A stretch of DNA of 64,000 bases, taken from Parietaria judaica (Eukaryota > Streptophyta > Magnoliopsida > Rosales > Urticaceae). The DNA lies in contig OX940865.1 in assembly GCA_954871525.1 (NCBI GenBank), forward strand, positions 9,748,606 through 9,812,605. The letters are read 5' to 3'. A program made the position numbers and the translations under genes. Below, piece after piece: positions 21,482 to 32,911 of the stretch; the stretch's first letter is position 1; every line of letters begins with the position of its first letter. A model generated the notes under the pieces. It was not told where the DNA came from. It did no database searches and saw only the letters and a list, made by a program, of their open reading frames with translations.

Positions 21482-22219
21482 GGGGGCGTTTGGTTATGGT
21501 CTCCGAAACCAGATTCTGGTTTTGGTTTCTAACAGTGTCACGTTGGTTTCACAGACCACGTTTGGTTGTCAGTTGTCTCTGTTTTCCGAGACCGGTCTCG
21601 CAGACCACTGGAATTTTAATGAAGGAAAACAGAAAACGATTTGAAGATGTTTTCTATCTTTGGTCTTCAACTCAATAGTACAAAATAAAACAATAATAAT
21701 ATATTATCATTCTATAAAATTATTGTACTAATTATAATAAGATATTAACTATGAAATTAACTTATATAATAAATTATTAAAATTATTTTTATATATAATA
21801 ATAAATTTTAATGATATTACTATCATATTAACAATTATACTTAAATTATGTATATTATTAAATACTAACTTAATTACAATGATATAAACTCTTGAACAGA
21901 ATATTTACTACTTTATATTACATTATTTAAACATGTAATTAGAGTCATGATATATGAATAATTTTTGTATAATATGACAAATATTTTTTAGAAATAATAT
22001 TAATATATATTACTTTCAAATAAAACATACTTTCTTTTTAGTAACATAAATTGTATTTTATTGCATTTTTTTATTTATATTCAACCACAGATATACAAAA
22101 AACTAACCAAACACTGCTTCAAAAATTAAACTCCCAAACTGGTTTGGTAGACTAAACTCTCAGACTGGTTTCCCAAACCAATTTGCGAAACTGGTTTCCC
22201 AAACCAATTAACCAAACGC
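21482..22219. mobile_element. PIF/Harbinger-type MITE, 738 bp, TAA target duplication
   Basis: Left end GGGGGCGTTTGGTTA and right end TTAACCAAACGC are inverted copies over ~12 bp, and the element is bracketed by TAA on both sides (21479-21481 and 22220-22222). Sub-terminal copies of ACTGGTTT(G/C)CCAAAC and of GAGACC...CAGACCAC follow. The core is AT-rich and noncoding. Three-base TAA/TTA duplication with a GGG(G)CGTTTGGT-like end is typical of PIF/Harbinger (Tourist-like) elements. Confidence 0.65.
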
Positions 22220-22222
22220 TAA

Positions 22223-23723
22223 AACTCACAAAATAAAAAAGGTTTTTATCAGCAAACTTATAATCAATTAATATTTTGACTGACTTTTGTGTTATTTCAT
22301 GTATTTGGAATTCAAATAGTTATCACTAATCAAGACAAGGAAAAAAATGAAAATTAAATAAATTGAAAAAAATAAAAAATTAAAAAGTATTAATTATTTT
22401 TGTCGTCGAGTGCCATATGTCGTGCCACACAACAATGACTTAACGGCCACATGGACGCTGTTAACAGGATAGTTAACGATTTTGTGCAATTTCCACGGTC
22501 AACTCAGTTTGGGTGCCTTTCCCGTTACTTTTTTAGTTTTGTTACTCGGCGAGCGCATTGACCACAGTTTGAGTATTTTTGTCGTTATTTACCATTTTTA
22601 ATATAATTTTAGGTAAAAAAATTAACGAAAATCTCGTCAATTTACCCATCAATTTTTTGGTTTCCTCATCAGTACTATCATTTTTGAAAATCATGCAAAA
22701 ATCCCATCGATATACTCGTTGAGCCTTCTATATACACGTAAATTAGATTTGTGGTCAGTTAGCGGTTTGCACACGTTTATAAAATTGTGTGTTGTCATTG
22801 GCTTCCAACGTCAGATGCTGTCGTTTTATCCTCGGTGTTTGAGTAGCATCAATATGGTTATATTCCAATCTCAGACATATGACGAATCAAGGCGTTCCTT
22901 TTGTGGAGTGAATATCGAAAGTGGCTTCACTCAGTGATATAAGCTCATGTGATCGAAGAACATCATGAAGTATTATGGAGAAAATTTCCACACACGGAAC
23001 ATGAGGTAAATAATAGTTAGTCCAAGGTATAAAATATCGCAAAATTGCATGGAAAAATCGATCGATCTTCGTTTTTCAGAGATATGCGAAATGGTATCCT
23101 CGTCGTTGCGCTGTCGTTTTATAATATTTTGCAAAATTCTGAACGACATCCCTTGTTCATGTCGTTTTTTGTTTTTTCACTGCCAAACGACGAAAAATGG
23201 CTTGAAAGTCGATAAAGCCCTATTTTTCGCCTCCAACCCATGCGACTACTTTCTTGCTCCCAACCCACTCGACGACCCCTTTCTCTTCGACAGCCGAAGC
23301 AACTTCCGACCAGCGTTCCCAAATCTTCCATTATTTCGCGCAAAATAAGATTGGCTGGAAAAGATCGAGCGAGAGGCGGGGAGATATCTACGAGAGGTAG
23401 GGTGAGATGGAGAGAGAAAGGGATGGCGGAGGCGCTGAGAAAAAGAAAAGAAGGATAGAGTAATAGAGAGAGAGGCTATGGTTTTCTAAGAAAATGTTAT
23501 TTAAATATAATATGGTATTATGGTATTATTTTGATAAGTTTAGTTTTTATGAGCTTATTAATTTATTTCGGCTTTCAAACATAAATTATACATAAATCGA
23601 GATAAATTTAGTGAACTTAGGCCTTATTATTTTATATTTTTATTATATTACAACAATTCAAGTATAATATCTTAATATATACATATATACTTTTCAAGCT
23701 ATTAATATAATAGCATAATTACT
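22223..23723. other. Intergenic with fragments of foldback repeats
   Basis: 22430-22590 contains phrases resembling the arms of the element at 23733 (TTAACAGGATAGTTAACG, GGTCAACTCAGTTTGGGT, TTTTGTCGTTA), i.e. a relic of a related MITE. 23049-23460 is coding-like but shows no domain in any frame. No gene can be supported. Confidence 0.35.
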
Positions 23724-23732
23724 TAAATTTTA

Positions 23733-24203
23733 TGGTTAATGACGGCAAAAATATTTAAAGTTTCGTCAAAGAACCCCTCGTGTACTTAAAGTTTAAAAGT
23801 GGTGGAAAAAAATACTCAAAGTCACATTTGGGGAGTTGACCACTTCATTTTTCTAATGCCATTAATTTACCCATTAACTCTGGCCACGTGGAAAAATCTG
23901 TTTTGTTAAGTGTAATCATTAGGGGTTCAATTAGTTGTATTAAATAGTATTACTTAGGGGTTTAATTCGCTGTTTTGTCGTAAACGAGGCTGATGTGGGC
24001 TCGTCAACAAGGAAAAAATTGTTCTGTCGGCAATCCACGTTTGTCCGCGTGGTCAGAGTTAACAGGTAAATTAACGGTGTTACGAGATTGGAGTGGTCAA
24101 CTCCCCAAATATGACTTTGGGTATTTTTACCACCATCTTTAAACTTTGGGTACCTAAGGGGTTCTTTGACCAAAATTTAGGTATTTTTTTCCATCATTAA
24201 CCC
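23733..24203. mobile_element. Mutator-type foldback MITE, 471 bp, 9-bp target duplication
   Basis: The arms are inverted copies for ~160 bp: TGGTTAATGACGG on the left against the complement of CCATCATTAACCC on the right, then CAAAGAACCCCT, TTTAAA...GGTGG, AAAGTCA(C/T)ATTTGGGGAGTTGACCAC and TTAACTCTG(G/A)CCACG. The 9-bp word TAAATTTTA flanks both ends (23724-23732 and 24204-24212). Long terminal inverted repeats plus a 9-bp duplication point to the Mutator superfamily. The centre has no coding capacity, so it needs a transposase in trans. Confidence 0.85.
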
Positions 24204-24601
24204 TAAATTTTAAGTAAAAATTCCATAGTTAATTTTAATAGTAATAATAATATGTTAATAATAAAATTCTTGTATTATTTTTTCAGAATATCCATCGAAA
24301 ACCCCATCGGCATGCGGTATGCCCATGAAAAATATGCGGTATTTTCGGCATGCGGCAATGCCTATTTTTTAAGATTTTCCCATCGACAAGCAATATATCT
24401 ATAAAATGAAAATTGCGAAACGACCGACAAGCGGCATTTTTAACCTTAAGTAAATCCTTATCCCACTATGCGATTCATCCTATTTAATTCGGTAAATCCT
24501 TCTTATTAACCCGGAAGTGGGGAAATTCTTACATATTCGCCGTAGGTAGCAAAATTTGAAAACTAGCTCCCTTGCTACGCTCAAATTCTTAAGGGATATA
24601 T

Positions 24602-25348
24602 TAGGGCTGCAAGCGGACCGGGTACCCGGATTTTTTCCATACCCGCTACCCGGATCCGGAATCCGAGTTTTTTGAAATTGAAACCCGGATCCGAATATTT
24701 TTACATAAAAACCCGGAAATCTGGATCCGGGTTAAAACCCGGTTTTAAAATAAAAAACCCGGATCCGAATTTTTATCCATTTTCGGTTTTAAAATCCGGT
24801 TCCGGGTTATAATACGAATTAGAACCTAAATTTTATATTTAAAAAAAAATTGGAGTAATTGTAGCCAAAATTAAAAAATCAAACTATATCATAAACATAA
24901 CACATATACTTACAAAAAATATTATGTAATTAACATAATAAATACATGTAATGTTTTATACTATTAGTATTATGAGAGAAAAAAATTATATCAATTCGGA
25001 CTATAAGAAACAAATAATTAATCTACAACATTAGTTTTGGAGTTACATGAGAAACAAATAAATGGATATTTTTCTTGATAAAAATTCAATATGTATTTTT
25101 TTTGGTATGAAAATTCTAAATATCTTTATGTATATATTTTATAAACGGGTTTTAGTAAGTTACTAGCAGGTTCCGGGTTTTTTTATTCTCTAAATCCGGT
25201 ACCCGGAACCGGTTTAATTCGGATGCGATTTTTTTAATAAGCCGGTTCCGGTTTAATCCGGATTAATACGGTTCCGGTTTATTTTAAATACGGTTCCGGT
25301 CCGGATGCGGTTTAAAACCCGTATTTCCGGCTTTTATTTGCACCCCTA
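24602..25348. mobile_element. hAT non-autonomous element, 747 bp, 8-bp target duplication
   Basis: Left end TAGGGCTGCAA and right end TTGCACCCCTA are inverted copies. The 8-bp word GGATATAT is present on both sides (24594-24601 and 25349-25356). Inside each end lies a dense cluster of ACCCGGA / CCGGTTCCGG words, many of them palindromic, with an AT-rich centre (24,830-25,140). Eight-base duplication and sub-terminal repeat clusters are hAT features; no transposase is encoded. Confidence 0.88.
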
Positions 25349-25745
25349 GGATATATGAGCTCTGGGCAATTCAGGAAAACGGCTCGTCGTGGGCTCTACG
25401 AAAGACTTTTCTCGGATGATTCCCGGTTGAGATTCTTCTACTCGTCGGTTAAATTTTTTATTTTTTTATTTTTTTATTTTAAATAAGGATTAAGAGAAGA
25501 TACTAAAATCTTCGAGTGATAATTCCATGTAGTGTAGAGACTCGCTGTCAATGATAAATCCGAAAAGGTATACTCTCTTTTAGATATCAAGCGTTATCCA
25601 ATTTCAATTTTGCTGCTACGGCGAATATATGTAAAAACACAACTTTTACATATATGTGTAACAAAAAGTCAGCAGCATATCTATCACATTCGAATTGTGA
25701 TTACGGCAAGCCGACATGAATGATAAAGTGGAGTTTGCTACATGC

Positions 25746-25747
<2 letters not shown>

Positions 25748-25800
<53 letters not shown>
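25748..25800. repeat. (TA)n microsatellite
   Basis: About 26 uninterrupted TA dinucleotides. Smaller TA runs occur at ~26,686-26,716 and ~32,214-32,237. Confidence 0.95.
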
Positions 25801-25807
<7 letters not shown>

Positions 25808-25857
25808 TTTTAGTTTTATAAACTGATAATCTTCAGATAAAAAAAAGAAAATATTTT

Positions 25858-26502
25858 TGAAGGGATATACTCGAACAGGAATTGGGCTCAATTGGGCCAT
25901 GAACCCATTGGGCTTTCAGGGTCCGTTTCCGACCACCATAACTGTGTCGGGCCCATCCGGGCTCAACAAAATAATTATGAGGGATTGACAATTAATTAAT
26001 TTAATTATTAATAATGACTTAATGAGCTTGACGTAAGGCCGAAGCCCATCTGGTCATTTTAGATTGCGGGCTATAAATATTCAAAGTCTAGGTTATAAAT
26101 GCTAATCCAACCCTTATCCTCAGAAAGAATTTTTGAACTCCCCCTCCTCCCAAGCTCGAGTTTTTGCTCCTCCCAAGTACCGAGATTATGTCGTCATCGA
26201 ATCACCGAGAAAGACCTAGCAGTCTAACTAGGTGGTTTTCAATATGCAGACCGCAAAGTTCCTATAATGACGTGGTTGACAAGATAGAGGCTCGACATTT
26301 GTGGAGCTGTGATCCTGAGCCGAAACGCTGCCCAAGACGTGCGCAACCCGGCCAGAAATTCCATTTGGCAAAAAGGCCTAAAGTGTAGTAAAGTATCAAA
26401 AGTATATTATTTTGATTCACGTGTTCTAATCTTGATAATTATTTCTATGATTTTTTTAGACTTTTGCCTCGGGATTGAGAATAATCCACAAAAAATCCAA
26501 CA
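25858..26502 (+). mobile_element. Solo LTR of the copia family at 30,214 (645 bp)
   Basis: The left end TGAAGGGATATACTCGAAC aligns with TGTTGGTTATGCCCGAAC of the intact LTR, and the right end AAAATCCAACA aligns with its CCCAACA. The length (645 vs 642) agrees. TATAAAT, AGAGGCTCGACA, TTGGCAAAA and CGGGATTGAGAA words occur in the same order. The flanks ATTTT and ATAAT do not match, so the duplication has decayed or the boundary is off by a few bases. No internal sequence is attached. Confidence 0.7.
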
Positions 26503-26684
26503 ATAATATTCTATTGCTTTGTACTAGATTTAAAATATATAAAAATTCAAATAAAATGATTTGTAAAAATATAATAATTGGAAAAAAAAAATGGTGTATT
26601 TACAATTAGAGAATAGATCATATATAGGTCATAAATTTCCCTTTTATTAATATGTACACAGGTCCCTATGGTTTTCATAGGATG

Positions 26685-26715
<31 letters not shown>

Positions 26716-28560
26716 AAGAAAATCTCACAAGAATTGACATGACAAAATAGAGAAGCAAAGATTTAACAATACTATTTTTTCAGAATTTTGAATTATTTCC
26801 ATGGAAGAATAATTTGCAATTAATTTTTCAGCTTCTTAGAATTTTTATCATGGAAACTCAATTAATTCATAAACGTAGATCGTCATATATACGAGAAGTT
26901 TTGCCAATATCAATTCCATTTTATGTTACAGTTCTCAAATTAGTACAAATATAGATAATGAATATTAATTGAGTAGTGACTAGAACGTCCTTAGCAATCC
27001 ACTAAAAGAAAAGAAAGTCTTCAACAATAATAGGGATGATTCGGATTTGTGTGACTTTTCAATTGCATCGATGCTTGAATTCCATTTCTATATATTTAAA
27101 GCACAATACTATCTCTTTTTCACTACCACTTGGACTTCGATGAGTTTCATGAGCCAAATGCAAAGATGAGAACTATCGGAAGTTCATATCTCGACAGCAT
27201 AATTATTATATAATTAGTAGATGACGGCATCTTTGTATAATTGTTCTTTCCCGTATATTATTCTATATATGTTATGTCTTGATATTGTACATGTTCTTTT
27301 GACAGATCAAGAATTTTTGGCACTTCCTTGCTTTGAGATACCTTGCAAAGCCCTTCATAATCTTATACGAGCTTCAAGAATTAAAGAATACCACATTATT
27401 TAGATGGCAGTGTTTGAAAACAAATTACTTCTAAGTTGTGTTTTGTGAGTTTATGTTTTGAGTATTTTCATTTTGGTCTTGATTTTATTTTCAATTTGTA
27501 ATAGCTGTTTATTTGTATAAATTTGAGAGGCAAGTATGTTTGGATATGTGTTCGTCGTTTCTTTCGAAGGTTCGTGTTTGTATAATTTCTTTTGCCATTG
27601 TTTACCACTAAAAATAATAACTTTTGCTTTTTTCTTTTAATGCAGATAAGCGATTAGTTTTTGTGAGTGAGAAGGGTGTTGGCGAGAAGTTGAATGTGTA
27701 GAAATTGTTCGAATCACTGGTGTTTTATATTTGACCTTCTGTTTTGGATGCCCATCTTTTACCAAGTGTACGTTTGGTTTTATCGAAAATAAGTGATTTT
27801 TGGTGCCTATATTTTAATGAACACTACTTTTGTGTTTCCGAGACAAAGTTTTAACACAAGAAAGTCGAAGTATATATTTTACTCGATATAAACTCTTTTT
27901 TTTTTTAGGATCCGCTATAATAATGAAAAAGATTTATCTTTCGTTTCAAGAAATGTTGATCCAAACTGAAGAAATGGTTTGGTTCCTACTGAGTGATCCT
28001 CCGATTCCATGTACAAACGCACCATATTTTTTTTACCACTCAAGAAGCTTGAATGCATCACTACTCATAACCATAGTCAAGCTTGAGGATCGATTAAGAC
28101 CAATTTTTTGGACGAAAGCTTTAGCAAAATAATGTATAACCTGTTTATTTTAAAATATATATTTACTCATATTAATACATGAACTAATAATTACTGTTGA
28201 GTTGGATATGAACATAGATGTTTCAGTTAAAATAAACAAAATACTGATGATCGACATATAGCACTTGAATTATTATTCTACCATTAATTCGTAAAACACT
28301 TTGTTTTCACTCCAAGATGAAAAGTTAATATTAAATCTATTAATTTTTAAAAAAGTTACTTTATCAATTTTGAACCGACTCTTCAAATCTTACACTACAA
28401 GCTACTTTGTAAATAATATTTTGGTTGTGTAATAATTTTTACAAATATTACAATATATATTTGATGATAAAATTACTTGATTTTTTTTTTTGGAAGGAGT
28501 TACTTGAATGAACTTATATCTACCTATATTCGATGAAATTAACTTATACATTATTGTTAT
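26503..28560. other. Intergenic AT-rich stretch
   Basis: No recognisable gene. A possible splice acceptor at ~27,648 opens a short frame (DKRLVFVSEKGVGEKL) of unknown identity, and 27,920-28,130 encodes ~60 residues in one frame without a known domain. Both may be remnants of a captured gene. Confidence 0.3.
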
Positions 28561-28587
28561 TTAAATTAAAACGAGATATTGTCTCGT

Positions 28588-28617
28588 CACTGTGCGAAGC
28601 GCAGTGCCGTCCACTAA
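28588..28617 (+). mobile_element. Helitron-like 3' end (hairpin + CTAA)
   Basis: CACTGTGC-GAA-GCGCAGTG forms an 8-bp stem with one T-G pair and a 3-nt loop. Seven bases later the sequence ends CTAA. Plant Helitrons end with such a short GC hairpin a few bases before CTRR. The 5' end (TC...) was not located. Confidence 0.5.
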
Positions 28618-29224
28618 CGTATATTATAGAATGAACAATACAATCATATATAGCATTGGTGTCTTTTTTTATCGACGACGAATGCTAGATAGTCATTGAA
28701 AATGTGTTGGTCTGTAACTTATTAAACATGTAACAGATATACATATGTTGAAAATCAATATTTATTACCATTTATAACACAATAATCATTAGTCAACTTT
28801 ATATTTCTGTTACAAAGGCAACGTTGAGAAATTATTTAACCATGAATGACACATCTACTTAAAACATTGATTACCATGAATTGTTATAAAATATTTAACC
28901 CGCAAACATATAATAATACATTTACACGTGAGATTAACTATTAAGAATAAATTGTATAGTAAAAATATTATATTAAGTAAAAACAATTTTCTTACATATA
29001 TGGACATACTCCTCTATTTTTATATTGCAGTCTATTTGAAATAAATTTTATAGTTCAATTTATTTTGTAAGATTTATATATATAAAGACATTAAAAAAAA
29101 ATCAAATTTTTGAACAATAGACAACCACAATAATTAAAATTATTTAATTAAGTAATTGACGAGTTTGATGTAGAAATAAGTCTTCCAATTACGATTGACG
29201 AGTTATAATTTTTATATGATTTTA

Positions 29225-29251
29225 TCGCCGAAGCGCGGTGCGGTCCATTAG
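29225..29251 (+). mobile_element. Second, degenerate Helitron-like 3' end
   Basis: CGCCGAAGCGCGGTGCGGTCC followed by ATTAG repeats the phrase CGAAGCGC(A/G)GTGC(C/G)GTCCA seen at 28,595. The stem is weaker and the CTRR is changed to TTAG. Two related ends in the same orientation ~630 bp apart suggest two copies of one family or a nested insertion. Confidence 0.4.
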
Positions 29252-29495
29252 TTAATTCTAAATAAAAATGGTTATTGATCATGACTCCATGAGGAAGTTA
29301 ATAAAAGAAAAAGATAGAGGTAAAACCGACAGGGGAGGGCTAATATCGCTAAAAGACACAGTGCTATTAATTTTTATTTTTTGGTTTCTAATTAGAAGAG
29401 AGAAATATATATGAAGTCAATCAATAGAATAATACCAACCAAAGTGATAAAAAAGGCGGCCATAAATTATAATAGTTAAAATAATTCCATGCCTT

Positions 29496-29503
29496 TATAA
29501 ATA
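29496..29503 (+). promoter_or_regulatory. TATA box of CLE copy 1
   Basis: TATAAATA, 71 bases before the ATG. The same box at the same relative place is kept in copy 2 (46710). Confidence 0.7.
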
Positions 29504-29566
29504 GCCAATCTAGTGAACATTCAGAACACTGATCACAAACACAAGATTCATCACAAAAACAAAAAA

Positions 29567-29812
29567 ATGTCTTGCTTCAGAAAACCCTTGGCAATCCTGA
29601 ATTGCATGCTACTTCTAGCAGCTCTTTCGGGCTTCAACACCGCGGGAGCCACCAGGACTCCGGCCGTCCTATCGAGCAAGGGTGGCGGTCGGGTGGGCAG
29701 CATCACGGCGGCTGCTGCGCAAATGGTGATGGAAAGCATCCAGAGACATGGTGGAAAGCCCTACGGGCTTCTCCGGAGGAGTCCGGGCGGGCCCGACCCG
29801 GTCCACCACTAA
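29567..29812 (+). CDS. CLE signalling-peptide precursor, copy 1 (81 aa)
   Basis: Intronless. It encodes a small secreted precursor: MSCFRKPLAILNCMLLLAAL is a hydrophobic signal peptide, followed by a variable linker (ATRTPAVLSSKGGG...AAAAQMVMESIQRHGG). The C-terminus RRSPGGPDPVHH fits the 12-residue CLE motif (R-x-SPGGPDP-x-HH) and ends at the stop with no tail. CLE peptides are cut out, hydroxylated/arabinosylated at Pro in related members, and bound at the cell surface by CLV1/BAM-type LRR receptor kinases; the core is closest to the Arabidopsis CLE1-CLE7 group. The start at 29567 is the first ATG after the TATA box. It is paired with copy 2 at 46,816, and a (TTC)n tract begins ~107 bp after the stop. 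Confidence 0.92.
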   Translation: MSCFRKPLAILNCMLLLAALSGFNTAGATRTPAVLSSKGGGRVGSITAAAAQMVMESIQRHGGKPYGLLRRSPGGPDPVHH

Positions 29813-29918
29813 TATCAATTTTTAGTTGCTGGCTTTTACCCTAAATGTTGCTCTCTCATTCTATGTATTATTCATGATCCAATTTTTTGCTTCATATGTT
29901 AACATTATAAAGCTTGGC

Positions 29919-30014
29919 TTCTTCTTCTTCTTCTTCTTCTTCTTCTTCTTCTTCTTCTTCTTCTTCTTCTTCTTCTTCTTCTTCTTCTTCTTCTTCTTCT
30001 TCTTCTTCTTCTTC
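29919..30014 (+). repeat. (TTC)32 microsatellite downstream of CLE copy 1
   Basis: Uninterrupted TTC triplets over 96 bp, probably in the 3' UTR or just after it. The duplicate at 47,191 has ~41 triplets at the same relative site, so the tract existed before the duplication and has changed length since. Confidence 0.97.
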
Positions 30015-30213
30015 AAAATAGGCTAGGCCGACCAAATCATGAAGAATTTTTTAGAGAAATTAACAAGAATGTTATGATAAAATTAAGATAAAGACTAATT
30101 ATATGATACATGCATGCACAGTTTTGACTCGAATATATGCTAATATAATACTAGTAGTGGGCCATGCACTTAAAACCTCTTTGTATATCACTATGGCGGC
30201 TTATATTATATAT

Positions 30214-30855
30214 TGTTGGTTATGCCCGAACCCGATATTGTATCTCTCGGGTTATCGGATATCGACCCGATAACCATAACCGACATTATGGGCCCACTCG
30301 GGCCCAAGTATTAATTATGATTCATATTAATTAATAATAGATTAATTAATCCATGATTGGGCTTTTAGAAAGCCCATTAGGTGGGCTTTTAGAAGGCCCA
30401 CTAGGTCATGACCGTAGGGTATTATAAATACCACATCATGACTCATAATTAAACACAAGACACACCAACGAAACCCTAGCCATCTAGAAATTCGAGCTCC
30501 CCTCCCTTGGTAGTCGAATTTTGGCTTCCTCCCCGGTTCAATCAACGGTTGATCATCTAAACACCGACAAGGATCTAACCTATCCTCCGAGGTGTTTTCC
30601 GGTCATCTAAGACGTTCCCGAGTGACGTGGTGGACGAAATAGAGGCGCAACACTTGAGGCGCTAAATCCTAAATTCGGCAAGCTTCAGAATCAAAGGAAT
30701 CGGCAGTTATTCGGTACAGTTGGCAAAAGTACCGAAGTTTGGTAACGATCTCTAAACTGTATCTTAATTCTCGTAATTATTCTAGATCTTTATTGTTCGA
30801 TGATATCCCGTGATTTCCGCCTCGGGATTGAGAAAAGTCATCGAAAAACCCAACA
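30214..30855 (+). repeat. 5' LTR of copia element
   Basis: 642 bp, TGTTGG...CCAACA. It contains an inverted phrase around CGATATTG...CGGGTTATCGG near its start, a TATA box (ATTATAAATACC near 30421), and a CGGGATTGAGAA(A) end. Compared with the 3' LTR, differences were noted only in the first ~260 bp (TCTCTC/TTTCTC, AAGCCC/AAGTCC, AGGCCC/AAGCCC, CCAACG/CCAAAG). Confidence 0.95.
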
Positions 30856-30856
30856 G

Positions 30857-30868
30857 TGGTATCAGAGC
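30857..30868 (+). promoter_or_regulatory. Primer-binding site (initiator Met-tRNA)
   Basis: TGGTATCAGAGC one base after the LTR, the standard plant copia primer site complementary to the 3' end of initiator methionine tRNA. Confidence 0.92.
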
Positions 30869-31225
30869 CGGTCTGAGTAATTTTCGAAAATTAGATATGT
30901 TGACCGAAATAATTTTAGAAAATTTTTGGTGTGATTAGATTTTCAGTGGGAGCGTTAGAAAATTAATTATGATTAATTTTATGTGTTGTTCGGAATCCGA
31001 TTTAGAATCGGGATTGGTTTTATTTAATTTTAATGTGTACTATTAAATAAGAAAAGGGAAAAACAAACGGCGGCACCACCACCGGAACCGGCGGCGATTT
31101 CACCGTCGCCGCCATGGTCCCGGGTGGCGCCGGCGTTTGTGGCTCCCATTCGATGGGAGCCAATGGGCGACGGCTAGGGTTTCAAAACCCTAGCCAAAAA
31201 CGAATTTTTTTTTTTTAATTCGCAT

Positions 31226-31640
31226 GGGCCTGATTGGATCAGGCCCACGGGCTGGGTTTAACCCAGCCCACTCACGATTCGGGTGGGCCTGATTGGATCA
31301 GGCCCACGGGCTGGGTTTAACCCAGCCCACTCTCGATTCGGTGGGCCTGATTGGATCAGGCCCACGGGCTGGGTTCTAACCCAGCCCAAAGCTGCCCAGC
31401 CCGGATCGCATTGATCCGGGCACACCCGACCCGGGTACCCGACCCGGGTTGGATCCGGGGCTTCAGCCCGGGTCTGCGCTGACCCGGGCCCACACCGAAC
31501 AGACCCGGATCCGGGTCCTTATTGACCTGGATCCGGGTCAAAATTAACTTTTTCCGGGCAGGGGCCTTCGGCCCTGCCCGGTCTTCCCGTTCGTGACCGG
31601 GGTTGCCCGAGGGCAACCCATACAAGCTCAGGTCTATCCC
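31226..31640 (+). repeat. GC-rich tandem palindromes in copia leader
   Basis: Three ~60-bp units, each holding two near-perfect palindromes: GGGCCTGATTGGATCAGGCC(C) and GGGCTGGGTTTAACCCAGCC(C). They are followed by further inverted GC words built on CCCGGGT and GGATCC, and by ACAAGCTC...GAGCTTGT near 31621-31649. In RNA this would form a row of strong hairpins between primer site and gag. The rest of the leader (31,650-32,900) is AT-rich and without coding frames. Confidence 0.85.
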
Positions 31641-32911
31641 GAGCTTGTATCCCGGTATTTGATATTTAATTATATTTATGTTTAATTATTTTAAAATACG
31701 ATTTAAAGTGTTTATTTTATTTTATTTATAATTATTATAAATATTTTTAAATATGAGAATTGAAAATCTAATATATGATATTAACTATTAATGAATATGA
31801 TTTATTTAATATAATTATCAATCTTATGAAGTTTGTTTCCATTATTGTTTACGTTATTCATTTATTGATTCACAAATTGTTTGTTCACAAATTTTATTTA
31901 TAATCAATAATTCTTAATTAGATTAAGATAATAAATAATCTTTTACTTATTATAGTAATAGAAAAGATCTAAACTTTAATGGAAATAAAAGATATATATT
32001 GTGATAAAATATAGTTTATCTATAAGATAGTTATTTATCTTTTATTTTGTAATATGACAAAGCTTGATTAAAGATATCTTATCTATAAAGATAGTTATTT
32101 ATCTTTTATTCATTTATAGAAAAGATAATTCATGAATTAAGATATCTTATCTTTAAGTGATTTATTTATCTTTTATTTAAAGATAAAAGGGTTTGTCTTT
32201 AAAAATTTCATAATATATATATATATATATATATATATGTATACTTTCAGAAGTATATTTAATTCGAAATAGAATATGTTTTACAAAATAGGATTATGTA
32301 TTACATATTCATTGTCTTAATTCTTAGAACATTTTAATTAGTTAACTATGTTTAGTTTAAGACAAAAGTAAGGATCACCTAAAACCCCTCAATAAATATT
32401 AGGTATAATGTCTTCCAACGGCTGGGTCCTCGATCTAATTGAGAAAAGTTTTGAGTGTGTCTGTAACCCAAGGGAGTACTCTTATACCCTCTTTTAGACG
32501 CGTAGGGCGACCTATACTGTCCGCCGATTCACCCCTTGGGTCTACCTAAACGAGTACTCTAATTAGATTAGATATCGTAGACAATTCTTTAGAAACCGGT
32601 TAGAATGCTAAATGAAAAATTGTTTTTCTTTTCTAAACGTCAGAGATAATATAGGATATTAGTGCAATTGTTGACTTTCTGTGAGTGACTAATTAATGGA
32701 ATTGATGAGGGTTACTTTTCCATTAACTAATCACGAAATATTATATAAAGTCCTTATAATATATACTTTTATGTAACATCTTTATTATAATAAGTAATTT
32801 ATAATTTACATGTAAATGCTAGAATTAATATTGTGCTTAAATATTTTACTTTTGAATTTGTAGAATATAATTATCTCTAACTCTGTCTGTCTATATATAT
32901 ATATATTAGAT

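Noticed and set aside
21176..21678. Possible protein-coding gene of 158 codons
   Set aside because: Frame crosses into the PIF/Harbinger element; upstream part coding-like but no family recognised and frames broken.
22719..22937. 72-codon ORF
   Set aside because: No domain, no start context, AT-rich intergenic DNA between MITEs.
29826..30026. Poly-Phe ORFs after both CLE genes (also 47,139-47,321)
   Set aside because: Pure translation of the TTC microsatellites.
31356..31625. 89-codon minus-strand ORF
   Set aside because: Arises from the palindromic GC-rich copia leader; low complexity.
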